From Rhabdophis nuchalis (lineage: Eukaryota > Chordata > Lepidosauria > Squamata > Natricidae), in the NCBI GenBank assembly GCA_039707465.1, contig CM077648.1, positions 15,145,119-15,209,118 on the forward strand: 64,000 nt of DNA. The letters are read 5' to 3'. Each line of letters starts with the position of its first letter. Positions within the stretch are counted from its first letter, which is position 1. Positions 1-64,000 of this stretch are shown here, piece after piece. The translations under genes were made by a program, and so were the position numbers. The notes under the pieces are model-generated. The model was not told the origin of the DNA, searched no databases, and was given only the letters and a program-made list of their open reading frames with translations.

Positions 1-182
1 CCTTGCCCTGGGTGTCGCCAGACGGCATTGTCCGGCCGACGGCACCCTGAGAAGGCCCTCTCTGTGGGAGCGTATCGGTCTAAGGGATGTATGGGGCAGG
101 AGACGGTCTCGCATATAACTAGGCCCCGAGCCATGGAGCGCTTTAAAGATGGTCGTCAAAACCTTGAAGCGCACCCGAAAGA
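1..182 (-). mobile_element. LINE (L2/CR1-like) ORF2 C-terminal fragment
   Basis: Read on the minus strand, this encodes the same C-terminal LINE segment as the element at 37142-40560: VFRVRFKVLTTIFKALHGSG, then RPIRSHREGLLRVPSAGQCR. The fragment continues beyond the left edge of the window. Bases 183-350 next to it look like another dispersed-repeat piece that I cannot classify. Confidence 0.75.
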
Positions 183-448
183 CCACAGGAAGCCAGTACA
201 GCTCGCGCAGGATAGGTGTTATATGGGAGCATCTAGGGGCTCCCGTAATCACCCGCGCGGCTGCATTCTGGACTAACTGTAGCTTTCGAGTGCACCTCAA
301 GGGAAGCCCCATGTAGAGAGCATTGCAGTAGTCGAGTTGGGATGTAGACCTAAAACAAAATTCCACTGCTCTTTTAAAAGGAAGACCATTATGTACAGTG
401 GAATTTAACTACCATGTATATCAGGCAAAGATTTGAGTCAGATTAGAT

Positions 449-570
449 TAGGAGTGTCACAGCAGCGTCATGTGACGTATTGCAACTCCCCCTCCCCTTT
501 TCTAAACTGGGTGTGGGCGTCGCTAGCATATGACGCATCTGGCCCGTGGGTTGCGAGTTTGACAGCCCCG
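449..570. mobile_element. hAT-like MITE with perfect 8-bp TSD
   Basis: A short element of the 'gtgtcaaactc' family, ending gtttgacagccccg. It is flanked by gattagat at 441-448 and again at 571-578, a perfect 8-bp duplication with TA at positions 4-5. Confidence 0.75.
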
Positions 571-930
571 GATTAGATGACTCTTGGGGAAATCTTAAAC
601 ATGTTTATTTATTTTTATTTATATAAATAAATATGTACGTATATATTTATTTTCTGGCTTCAGGGCTAACAATAATAACAGAGAATGTTTATGTAAACAA
701 GACAGTATTATGCTTGTCTCCTTCCATGGCAGAACAGAGTTAGGTAAAATGAATATGTTGAAATCTCTAGCCATAAACTTTTCTTGCATTACAGCTAGTT
801 TGACTCTTAATTCAGAAGAGAGTATTTCAAAAGACCCTTCCTGCATGTCTTATTAAACCAGGCAATTGGTGACCTTCGCTCAAGCCTACACAAGGGTAAA
901 GTATAGGGTAGGCCTTCTGATCTTGTATCT

Positions 931-1036
931 CAGTGTTGGCGAACCTTTTCGCCACCGAGTGCTGAAACGGGAGGATGCGGGAGAGATGGCTCTGCATGCC
1001 ACTTCCAGCACACGTGCCATAGGTTCCCCATCATAA
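931..1036. mobile_element. hAT-like MITE ('tgtgccatagg' family) with perfect TSD
   Basis: Begins cagtgttggcgaacc and ends with ccataggttccccatca; the ends are roughly inverted copies. ttgtatct occurs immediately before (923-930) and after (1037-1044). Related pieces end near 13001 and 26162, and a complete relative lies at 46542-46932. Confidence 0.7.
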
Positions 1037-1044
1037 TTGTATCT

Positions 1045-2104
1045 TCTTCAAATGTGTTCAGCTATAACTTTTGTAAAACTTTAGTCAGGTTGGACTGCTG
1101 GGAATTGTTGTGTCACATCCAACTTATTTGGAGAATGCAGGACTTTGGAGCTGTTTGTCCTAAGAATATAAAGGACTGATCCAAAATGACTTTGTTATTA
1201 GAATTCAGTCTTCTCAGTCTAAATTCACTCTATAAACCAGATTATTTTTATTATATAAACCAGGTCAGTGTGGGTCACATATTCTTGCTCATGTTTTGCC
1301 TGAGCCACAACAGACAGCCTATTATAAAGTGAGTGTGTATGTGTGTTTTTGTGTGTATAGAACTTACTGTTTTCAGGCAGTGGTCAGCCAAATCATCATG
1401 ATATGGAGGAGTCAACAGATCGTTCTGAAGAAGTTCAGAATGTTCTATTCCTGTCCTGGAGCGGTATGTTTTACGTATATTTAAAAGTTTCCCTGTTTGT
1501 TTTTGGGGATTTAATTAACGATTTGTAGCCGCCAACCAGAAGATTTGCAAATCAGAATTTCCAGGTTTTTTGGGGGGGGGGGCGGGGAAGGAATAACCAG
1601 GACATGCAAATACACATGCGTTCAATAAAACAGTTTTATTGCATCCTGTGAGAGATCGGATTACTTGTCCTTTTGAGAATTCTAAAATTCAGAGAATTAG
1701 GTTTTTGTTTCTAGCTGACATTTGTGTTCAACAAATGTGGAACAGATACTAATAATTGCAGAAATTCTGCTGGCTGTGTCAGTTTAAAGGAAGAATATGC
1801 AGGGAAGTTCCTTCAGAACAAGCCATTTTTCTAGCACGTTTTAGTAGCACAGAGGATTATTTTAAGGGGGAGTAAAATGTTAGCTGGGTGACACAAATAT
1901 TGGTACAAAACATTGGAATTTCGGGCAGTCTTTTCACCTATACATTGCACTGCAAAACAAATTCTAGGACTAAAGTCTTTTAGTTCTTGGTTGCCTCTTT
2001 ACTTATATTACAAGTTCCTCTGCTACCAATACCACAGGAGTGAAATAAATAGACAATTGGCAAATTTGGCTCTAAATTTATTGTATTTAGCCATCAAGCA
2101 TGTC
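1045..2104. other. Intronic DNA, no gene recognised
   Basis: Contains a G-run near 1571-1587 and an exon-like segment at 1377-1463 with AG/GT flanks (see findings). No repeat family was recognised apart from a GT-rich patch near 1330. Confidence 0.4.
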
Positions 2105-2112
2105 TACTACCC

Positions 2113-2427
2113 CAGGGGTCCCCAACCTTTTTGGCACCAGGGATCGGTTTCTTGTTAAAAAAATTCCACGGACCGGTGGCCATGGCTTGGCCAGCGTAGA
2201 GGGGGAGCCGGGGGGGGGGGGAAGTTGGCTCACTCGCCCCTCTCGGGCCCCCAACAGCATGAGCGGCTGCAGCTGCGCTCTCCCACCCCCAGCGCACGCT
2301 CTGCCCAGGGGCTCCTCCCTCCTCCTCCTCTCCGGCCCTTTCTAAGAGTTGCGCCACTCCCTGCGGCCCAGTTCCTATCAAGCCACGGACCGGCACCGGT
2401 CCGCGACCCGGGGGTTGGGGACCCCTG
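2113..2427. mobile_element. hAT-like MITE ('ccccaacc...accgg' family)
   Basis: Terminal inverted repeats are caggggtccccaacc and ggttggggacccctg. The 8-bp TSD tactaccc is perfect (2105-2112 and 2428-2435). The interior is GC-rich with accgg motifs and a G-run. It is the same family as 8757-9068. Confidence 0.88.
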
Positions 2428-2544
2428 TACTACCCTACACATTTAATTTTTTTTTTAAAAAATCCACGTGAAAGCCATCCAACTTTTCTTTGGAAAAGAA
2501 GATGCCTCTCAATCTCTACTGAAAATGGATTCCTTACAAAAACG

Positions 2545-2993
2545 AATGTTTCCCTAAATATAAGACCTCCCGGATAATAAGCCTAATCCGGCTTTTGAGT
2601 GCATGTGCTAAAATAAGCTCTCTGCCAAAAATAAGCCCTCCCTGAAAATATTTAAATGCACGTGGAGCCGGTCCCCGCCATTTCCTCTGGTTGATTGCCA
2701 TGCAAACAACATGAGATGAGAGAAGGCCGGAACTTGCCCCATGCATTCCACATGCCCTTACCTAACGGCCGCTTCCACAACCCTAGCCACCGTGCTCCTT
2801 TTATCACGCTAATGCCGCCACAAAAAGAGCAGCAGGCCCCAGCGACACGCAATACAGCAGCAGCCATGAGGTGATTATGCTCGCCGCCTCCTGCACCTCA
2901 AAAATAATAAGATCTCCCTGAAAATAAGGCCAAGCATTTATTTCGGGGAGTCAAAAGGAAATAAGACCCTGTCTTATTTTTGGGGAAACATGG
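2545..2993. mobile_element. MITE with 'tgtttcccc...aataagac' termini
   Basis: The left end is atgtttccctaaatataagacc and the right end is its inverse, ending ttttggggaaacatgg. A ta follows the right end. The interior repeats 'aaaataagcc' motifs in both orientations. It resembles mariner-type non-autonomous elements; a second copy is at 12343-12795. Confidence 0.65.
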
Positions 2994-3764
2994 TAGGTAT
3001 CACAACAACCACCATTTTCTGAAACTGTCACTTTGGGAGATAATTATAAGAATGGCTTTGGGAGGTCATCTTTTGCTTCCGCTGTAAAAGACACCGTTAA
3101 TAGCCAAGTTAAGACAATTATCGGAATGAATGTAGATTTGAAATCCAACTACAACAAAGGATTTTTCAAGGCAATCCAAATTAAAATTGGAATTTCGTTT
3201 AAAAACAACCCCACAGACCGATCACTTTGCCAACCTGCCTCCCCTGACCTACAAATATTCTTTTGATGTGCTGAGGAACTTAAGAAAATATCTGAACATT
3301 ATAAGACATTTTCTAATCTAGCACAATTTCTTCAACCTAAGTCTTCTTCAACCTGATGCCCTTCAGATTGACTTACACTGTTTTATAATTCTAACTGGAT
3401 GCACTTAACTCCAAAATGTCTAAAACCATTTTGATGCACTTATGAAAAAAAGATTATTATTGCTCGCTTGCTGATCCAGAGAGGAAGGTGACTCTTGTTC
3501 TCATTTTACCAAGTACAAATAGAGGCAGAGAGAGAGAGAGAGAGCAACTGAGCTAAAGGCCATCCAGAGGATTTATTGCTGACTTGTGATTTAGCAGATA
3601 AATGCTGAGGTTCCCTTGCAGCAGACTGACCACGTACACAATTAAAATCTCTGCACCCTGTGATATAGTTTAAGAAAAGGTGTTGATACTTGGCATTGTG
3701 CATGCAACTGGGCATTGTGCAATGAAATTCTCTGATTGGAAAACCAGAAAATTTACCTTTAGAG
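2994..3764. other. Intronic DNA, nothing recognised
   Basis: A 77-codon open reading stretch at 3033-3266 has no recognisable similarity and no splice-site or codon support. A short AG repeat lies near 3527-3544. Confidence 0.4.
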
Positions 3765-3891
3765 TAGAGGTGGGGAACTATGGCCCTTTTATGACTTGTG
3801 GACTTTTAATTCCTAAGCCAACATGTCTGGTTCAGGAATTCTGGGAGTTGAAGTCCACAAGTCATAAAAGGGCCGTGATTCCTCACCCTTG
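3765..3891. repeat. Fold-back hAT-like MITE, diverged
   Basis: An imperfect inverted repeat: the left arm has gacttgtggac and the right arm has gtccacaagtc. It is flanked by ctttagag (3757-3764) and ctttagaa (3892-3899), 7 of 8 identical with TA in the centre. Confidence 0.7.
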
Positions 3892-3955
3892 CTTTAGAAT
3901 GTACTGTGTATATGTGTGTACACACACACACAAAGAGAGAGACACAGATACAGAG

Positions 3956-4285
3956 AGACGCTGAGCTTATCAATCAGAAAGGTCAGTGGTTTGAATCCCT
4001 AGTGCCGTGTAATGGAGTGAGCTCCCATTACTTGTCCCAGCTTCTGCCAACCTAGCAGTTCGAAAACATGTGAAAATGCAAGTAAAAAAATAGGGATCAC
4101 CTTTGATGGGTAGGTAACAGCATTCTGTGTGCCTTCGACATTTAGTCATGCCGGCCACATGACCATGGAGATGTCTTCGGACAGCGCTGCCTCTTCGGCT
4201 TTGAAACGGAGATGAGCACCGTCCCCTAGAGCCGGGAACGACTAGCACATGTGTGCGAGGGGAACCTTTACCTATGGACAAGTGT
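3956..4285 (+). mobile_element. tRNA-headed SINE (Sauria-type, BovB-like tail)
   Basis: The head reads gacgctgagcttatcaatcagaaagg followed by a B-box-like ggtttgaatccc. The body contains tgcca-acctagcagttcg, and the tail has gccgggaacgactagcacatg, like the Bov-B-type ends of reptile SINEs. Better copies occur at 48968-49335. The first bases of the tRNA-like head are missing. Confidence 0.75.
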
Positions 4286-4378
4286 TCCTCGACTTACAAC
4301 CACAACTGGGACCAGGATTTACGTTGCTAAGCAAGGCAGATGTTAAGTGACTCGTGCCTGGTTTTATGACAACACAAG
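4286..4378. mobile_element. Fragment of the 'tcctcgactta' MITE family
   Basis: Starts tgttcctcgacttacaacc and continues with the family's gttgctaagc-ttaagtga pattern, then stops. More complete copies are at 18414-19292 and 63540-63902. Confidence 0.6.
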
Positions 4379-4769
4379 TTTTAATTGTTTAGGCCTTTGA
4401 AGGCCTGCCATCTCTGGATGTAGAAATCGGAGTCCACCATGTTGGAGAGAAAATATGCTATGTTTACATTTAGCCTAGTGAAACTTGGAAATGTTGTGTG
4501 CACTTCACAGTGTTTAGTAATAGCCGTCCTTTTGCCTGCTTCACGTGCCTGATGGGCATGAAAACAACCTCCTTTTTTATTGACTGGTTCGTCAAGTTAA
4601 TTAAAAAAAAAAGGAGAAAAGGAATACATTGACTAGGAATAAAACCTTTCAGGATTGGGTCATAAAAAATCATATAAGCAATATCTTGAACTCGTTTCCT
4701 TTCCGAGCCTCAGATTTCTCCTCTGGGGTGAAACACAGGAGGTGTTACTGCTTTATGGATGTTGTAAAT

Positions 4770-4904
4770 CAGGGGTCTCCAACCTTTGCAACTTTAAGTC
4801 TGAAGGACTTCAGCTCCCAGACTTCTCCAGCCAGCAAAGCTGGCTGGAGAAGTCTGGGAGCTGAAGTCCTTCAGACTTAAAGTTGCAAAGGTTGGAGACC
4901 CCTG
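4770..4904. repeat. Fold-back hAT-like MITE, near-perfect palindrome
   Basis: caggggtctccaaccttt is followed by an arm that is mirrored almost base for base around 4837, with almost no loop. The TSD is ttgtaaat (4762-4769) and ttgtaaac (4905-4912). This is one of about a dozen copies in the window. Confidence 0.92.
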
Positions 4905-5119
4905 TTGTAAACAGCCCTGTGTGTTTGCTGTACTCAATGAAGAGCAAAAGGAAAGACTTGCTGTTTGTTCAAGAGCACTTGGTAATACAGTGAGAATTTG
5001 TGGGAGGTATAGTTGACACCGTGAAATATTAGCCAGGTAGTCATTGGTTTGAATCTTCCCATTAGATGCGAATTCGCCCACTGCTGGGTGCTGTTAAGCA
5101 AGCATCTATATCTCTAGAT

Positions 5120-5178
5120 CAGGGGTGTCCAAACTTGGGAACTTTAAGACTTAAAGTTCCCAAGTTGGGACACCCCTG
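5120..5178. repeat. Short fold-back hAT-like MITE
   Basis: caggggtgtccaaacttggg...cccaagttgggacacccctg, a 59-base palindrome reduced to its terminal arms. The flanks ctctagat and atcttgat agree only partly. Confidence 0.8.
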
Positions 5179-5631
5179 ATCTTGATATAGATTGGGATTA
5201 AGGTTAATACAGTAATAAGTGATTTCTTGATTTTCTTTATCTGATTTATCCACTTTAATTCAGGGCTTGGATAATGAAGAAGAATTAGAGGAAGCCATGA
5301 TTAATAATACACCCATTTCTATCCTAGTAAAATCATATCCTCACTAGTTTTCTAAAAACCATAGCAGAGGGGAAGTCTTCTCGCATTCTTCTAACTCTTT
5401 CTCCTGAAAATACCATTATTTCTTACTGCTAAACTGACATGCAAAGGACAAGATTTCATCCTTCCAGCCAAGTCTTTGTTTCTTTTTTTTTTTTAAATGG
5501 TTCCTGGCTATTTGCAATTATGATGTTTGGAAATTAGAGACTGTATCAAATAAACTATGCAATTCTTCTTTATAAACTTTCCTAACAAAAATGAAAGCTC
5601 TGTGGAAGCATGCATCTGTCTCACTTTAGAG

Positions 5632-5820
5632 CAGAGGTCTCATTCTCACGGCCCGCAGGCCAGTTGTGGCTCGCAGGACGGTATCTTGTGGCCCCCACCG
5701 TAATATGAAAGTATAATATTAGTGCAGCCCGCAGGGGGAGTGGATCTCTGTGGAATCCCTTATGCCTCACCTAGCCTCTGCCTCCAGCGGCCCCCAGGTA
5801 AATTGAGTTTGAGACCCCTG
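5632..5820. mobile_element. hAT-like MITE ('ggcccgcagg' family) with perfect TSD
   Basis: Begins cagaggtctcattctcacggcc and ends gagtttgagacccctg. ctttagag flanks it on both sides (5624-5631 and 5821-5828). Confidence 0.85.
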
Positions 5821-6319
5821 CTTTAGAGAGAGGTGTAAGGGGTTACAAAAGCGAACTTGGTGAATATGTACCTCAGTTTGCTTTATTAGGCTTGGCGTTC
5901 CTTGCAAGAGTCAAATATAATATGATACAGTAAGTATAATCTTGCCTTGATCAAAGACTTATCTTGAGCATCCCGCCTTCCACACACTGGCTCATAAATA
6001 CAGTGGATCTTTGTTTGAATATAAATCTATTCGCTATGCAATTTGGTTAAGATGGTTGCTGCAGGAAACAATGCATGCTTTCTCTAAAATTATAGCCCTG
6101 CGATTCTCAAATATTGTGATATTCTGACCCCTAAACTGATGAACTTCTGTGTTCCCTTCCTAGTAAAGCAAATTATTTCATTAGATGAGTAATACTCAAA
6201 AGCCCAAGTTTGAGTTCTGAGGCAACAATGTGATCCCCTTGAAGTTATTTGCAACCTGCTGGGAAGCCTTAGACTACTGTAAAATTTGTAAATCAGTCCT
6301 ACAACTTAACTTTGGTTTT

Positions 6320-6983
6320 TGTTGCGGCCCGCCAGCAGAACTGGTGGCAGACTCAGACAGTGAGGAGGTTGGGGAGGAACATGGGCCAGTCCTGGAGTCT
6401 GGGGAAGGATCGGATGAGTTCTCTGCATTGGAGGCAGAAATGGAGCCAGAGCTGTCCGACAGTTATCGGAGTCAGAGATCCGTGGGGCAGAAGACCAGCT
6501 GGAGCCTGTTCCCAATATGTGGATGTGCAGAGCTGCCGGGAGAAGGGAACAGTTAAGGAACAAGAGCTGACTTGGGAGTAAAGGCATAGGTCAGGGATGT
6601 CCAAACTTGGGAACTTTAAGACTTGTGGACTTCAACTCCCAGAATTCCCCAGCCAGCATGGCCCCTCCCAAAAGGAATAAAGAGGAGTGAAAGGGGGGGG
6701 AAGCTTGCAGGAGACAATGAGTTCAATTCATTAGTGTGAAGATCTGTTCGTGATTCTCAGGGACTCCTTGCCAAGTCTTCTTGTACAGCATTGTGTTTGG
6801 AAGATTTGTGCCTGGCAGCTCTCCAAGCCTGATAAGGTCTGTGGTTGTAAATCCACCCTTGAAAGACTGTTTTCCAGGACTTTGCTGGATGTGAATGAAA
6901 GGAATTCACATTAGCTTAATAAAAAGGGGTTTTGTCAGGACAAGGAGTCTGCATTGTGATTTTGTGAAGCCTGGGTCAGAACA
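6320..6983 (+). mobile_element. Solo LTR of a retrotransposon, copy 1
   Basis: Begins tgttgcggcccgcc and ends ctgggtcagaaca, with a polyadenylation-type aataaaa near 6919. The flanks gtttt and gtttc suggest a 5-bp duplication with one change. It is clearly the same family as 56452-57095. A broken half of a fold-back MITE is inserted at about 6593-6660. Reading stretches in it are not genes. Confidence 0.75.
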
Positions 6984-7450
6984 GTTTCATCCTTGGGAAA
7001 ATACGTGCATTGATACCAATAAAGGAGAACATTTGTAGCTCGGGGTTGAAAGGAGGGGTCCCTGGTGCTCTCTGAGCTTGGTTGTTTTCTCGCAGATGTT
7101 ACATTACCCAAACTAAGAGGAAAAAAAGACTGGTCCCTGGGGAGAACTTTCCTAGAATAGCTGACTTGGTGTGAAGACATGGAATGCTTTCATTAATAAT
7201 TTGTGATAAATAATGCACATAATGATAAGAAAACGGAAAGTTACTGTTCGTCTGATATTGAATTATTAAGAAGATGGGAGACTGAGGAAACAGCATGCAA
7301 AAGAGCAAGGGAGCCGGATGAGGAGAGGGAGAATATAATAATAATCTTTACTGTCATTGTAATAATACTGTAATAAAATTACAATGAAATTGGTATCACA
7401 AATGAAAGGTGCAGAGTTTGTGTGTTGTAGTGGGGGTGGGATCAGGACAC

Positions 7451-7586
7451 CAGGGATGTCAAACCCACGTCGTCACATCGTCGTCATGTCATGTATCTTG
7501 ACTTCTCCGCCCCCTTCGCTAAACCGGGGTGGGTGTGGCCAGCACGTGACGCATCTGGCCCGCAGGCTGCCAGTTTGACACCCCTG
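7451..7586. mobile_element. hAT-like MITE ('gtcaaac' family)
   Basis: Begins cagggatgtcaaaccc and ends agtttgacacccctg, inverted ends of the family seen at 41031, 62193 and 449. The flanking duplication is not clear. Just upstream, 7340-7400 is a short LINE-like tail with caatgaaattgg, also seen at 30484 and, inverted, near 55858. Confidence 0.65.
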
Positions 7587-8670
7587 CTTTACACAGTCCA
7601 GCAAAGTACGGGTTGTACTGTAGTTGTTGTGAAGGAGATGAGAGAGGTCAGGTCCCCAGAAGACTAAAGATATGGGAGGACTCCTCTCAATATTGGTTCA
7701 CAAAATGTCTCACCAAAATTTAGGTTTTAGATTTCTCGTTATTGCTAGATTAACTCTGGTACTTTATACAGGGCTTAATTATGAATGTTATTTCTTAAAG
7801 ATTTCCCTCCCTCTCCCTTAATTTTAAGCAGTTGTCTTAAGCACTTGCCTTCTGTTTGAAAAAGCTTGGCTCTAAGTTGACTGTTGGAAGCTAAAACATG
7901 TTGGAATAATATGCTGGAATCATGCCGAGACTTGCCTTATTCTCAGTCCTGTGTAGATGAAAATTACTTCCCTCTGAAGGCTGGAGCATTTAAGCATGTG
8001 TGTAATGGACGGAGGTGAATTTCTGAGCATTCACAGCAGCGATGGGGTGTGGCATCAGTCTTGAAAGAAACAGGAGGGGAAAAAACCCCCTCTTCATCTA
8101 TAGTTGAAGCAGGATTATTCTTTGGAGAATAGCCTCTAATGGCAGTTACTAGAGCTATTTCTCAAGAGAGCAGCTTCCTGTGGTGAATATATTGTGTGCT
8201 TTCCAGGCAGCAGCAAAAATAGTTCACGACAGTGATGGCATGGTGTGAGAAATTCCTTCTTAAGGCATGAAGCTCAGGTTTGACTTGCAGATGAACTAAC
8301 TCACCTCCCTGCAGGAATTCCTATTCATGTGGGTTAAGGTAACCTACCACAAGTTCAGCCAGTGAAACAACACAATCACTTGCATGCTCACTGTTGGGGG
8401 CTTAAGTCTGTCAAGTGTAGTCTTCATGCAGGTTTTGCTGTATAGTTTAACTGAAGACCCGTAAAAAATATAATCATCTCCTTGTAACCCAAAAAAGTAG
8501 GGAGGGAAAATTCTGTCTTTAAACAGAGTTTTTCATGCAACATTCACCACTCCTGTTGTCTCTTGCAATAGATATTGTAAATCAAATCTTGTATCATTGT
8601 GATGTATCTTTCGGCATATGAATGTACTCCTAATTCATGGATTTACAATTCTTCTCTTTATGTTTTTCAG
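7587..8670. other. Intronic DNA before AFF1 exon 1 of the window
   Basis: No repeat family or reading frame was recognised. Composition is ordinary AT-rich intron, ending in the pyrimidine tract and acceptor of the exon at 8671. Confidence 0.45.
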
Positions 8671-62628
<53,958 letters not shown>

Positions 62629-63539
62629 GTAGAGAGTGGACAGTTTCAACTGAAAGTGGAGGGGAGGGTATTTCCAACAATATTATGCCAGTGGGTGAAT
62701 GGTTTTCCCAAGTGAACGATTAATATCTGAACAGTGTAACGTGGAACTAACAAGTATTTTTGCCAGAGTTTGTTGCAGAAAATCAAATCCAGAAAGCACA
62801 CACTGATAACTGATTTGGCTGGGTTCATTAATTTCTTTATATGCATAATAAGAGGTGAATAAATGTACACTACTAATAATAGATTCTTTCAACGTGGTAG
62901 AAGTTACAAGCACAACACAAGCAAGAGAGAACAGTTTCATTCAGAGTTCAGGGCAGACAAGATCTTGTTTCAGTTTCAATTCTCAGCACAGACTCAGATC
63001 TGTTTAAGCTCCCATTGGCTGACTTAGTTGCTATGCGTATTCATTGGCTGAATGAATTGTTACCAATTCTCTCCCAGTCATGAATATTCTAACTGTTTTT
63101 TTTTTTTAATATATATTTTATTTATACATTTTTCTTTAGTAAACATAAAAATCCAATATCTACATGAACAGTGTGTTGTCTGGGTACACTTAATTTTGAG
63201 AAACAACAATAGTAATAATAACAATATCCATAACATTGATAATAATCACATAATATTTGCTTATCCATATTAATAAACCTTCATTGTATAATTAATCATT
63301 CTCTTAAACTTTTAGATTTCTAACTTCTGTTTCTATTAGCTAAACATTGGTAGAACAAATCCCATGTTAAAAAATATTCTGTCTTCTCCTTAACTTTAAA
63401 TGTTAATCTATCCATTTCTGCACATTCTAATAGTTTTTTTAATTAGACTTTCATCTGTAGGGATCTTTTCGTTTTTCCACTGTATTTCAAGCAGTATTTT
63501 TAAAGTTTTGTAGCACAGATTTTGTAGTACAGGTAGTCC
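62629..63539. other. Intronic DNA after AFF1 exon 15
   Basis: AT-rich; no further AFF1 exon seen and no repeat recognised. Confidence 0.45.
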
Positions 63540-63902
63540 TCGACTTACACACAGTGTAAGTCGTTCACAGTGTTGTAAGTTGCAACGACACTGACAAAAG
63601 TGTCTTAGGACCGTTTCCCACACTTATGACTCTTGCAACATCCCCATGTGATTTACATTCGGATGCTTGACAACTGACTCAGATTTATGATGGTTGCATT
63701 GTCCTGGGCTCATGTAATCCCCCTTTGCAACCTCCTGACAAGCCAGATTCACTTAACAACCATGTTACTAATTTAATAACTGCAGTGATTCACTGAACAA
63801 ATTGGCAAGAAAGGTTGTAAAATGGGGCAAAACTCACTTAACAAATGTCTCATTTAGCAATATAAATTTTAGGCTCATTTGTCGTAAGTTGAGGACTACC
63901 TG
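63540..63902. mobile_element. 'tcctcgactta' MITE, most complete copy
   Basis: caggtagtcctcgacttac at the left; gtaagttgaggactacctg at the right, with TA before and after. The body shows ttaacaaccatgttacta and cttgacaactgactcag. A TA duplication points to the Tc1/mariner group. Confidence 0.85.
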
Positions 63903-64000
63903 TATGTGATTTACATAGTTTTATTTTTCATTTTAATATTTAATCGAGTTACCCTGTGGTAAGATGGGAGGCCAATAAATTTGATTGTTTGATTAAACAA

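Noticed and set aside
3033..3266. 77-codon open frame starting at atgggagata-like bases
   Set aside because: No similarity, no splice context and no conservation evidence; such lengths arise by chance in 64 kb.
6230..6604. Acidic 108-codon frame (DSDSEEVGEEHG)
   Set aside because: It lies in an LTR and recurs in the second LTR at 56452 with different frame ends; not a gene.

Overview
The window is non-coding-rich vertebrate DNA, most likely from a squamate reptile and probably a snake. The evidence is a vertebrate gene split into short GT-AG exons, together with CR1 and L2-like LINEs, tRNA-headed SINEs, many hAT and mariner-like MITEs and long GATA/TATC microsatellites. The species is an inference; no marker in the window fixes it.

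The only host gene I can support is AFF1 (AF4), on the + strand. Fifteen internal coding exons lie between 8671 and 62628. Every junction is GT-AG, and the phases stay in register through all fifteen, giving 2211 coding bases (737 codons). The exons encode, in order, the ELL-binding segment, the acidic and serine-rich transactivation region, the NKW-type motif, a long basic linker with the AF9/ENL-binding motif, and the first part of the C-terminal homology domain. The 5' end of the gene (P-TEFb-binding part, large early exon) lies before the window and the last exons lie after it. AFF1 is a scaffold of the super elongation complex.

Layout: 1-8.6 kb is upstream intron with LINE pieces, hAT MITEs, a SINE and a solo LTR. 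8.6-14.2 kb holds exons 1-4. 14.2-27.7 kb is an intron with MITEs, a 600-bp pyrimidine tract and a CR1 LINE. 27.7-35.2 kb holds exons 5-7, the GATA arrays and an R4-like LINE end. 35.3-47.3 kb is an intron with a 322-bp tandem array, a 3.4-kb LINE and a 730-bp pyrimidine tract. 47.4-62.6 kb holds exons 8-15 among nested repeats.

The strongest pattern beyond the gene is in the MITEs. At least fourteen insertions from several different-looking families carry perfect 8-bp target-site duplications, and all fourteen have TA at positions 4-5 (nnnTAnnn), the signature reported for Buster-type hAT transposons. Many are nearly perfect inverted repeats with little or no loop. I found no prokaryotic-style system, RNA gene, CRISPR array or intact mobile-element gene.
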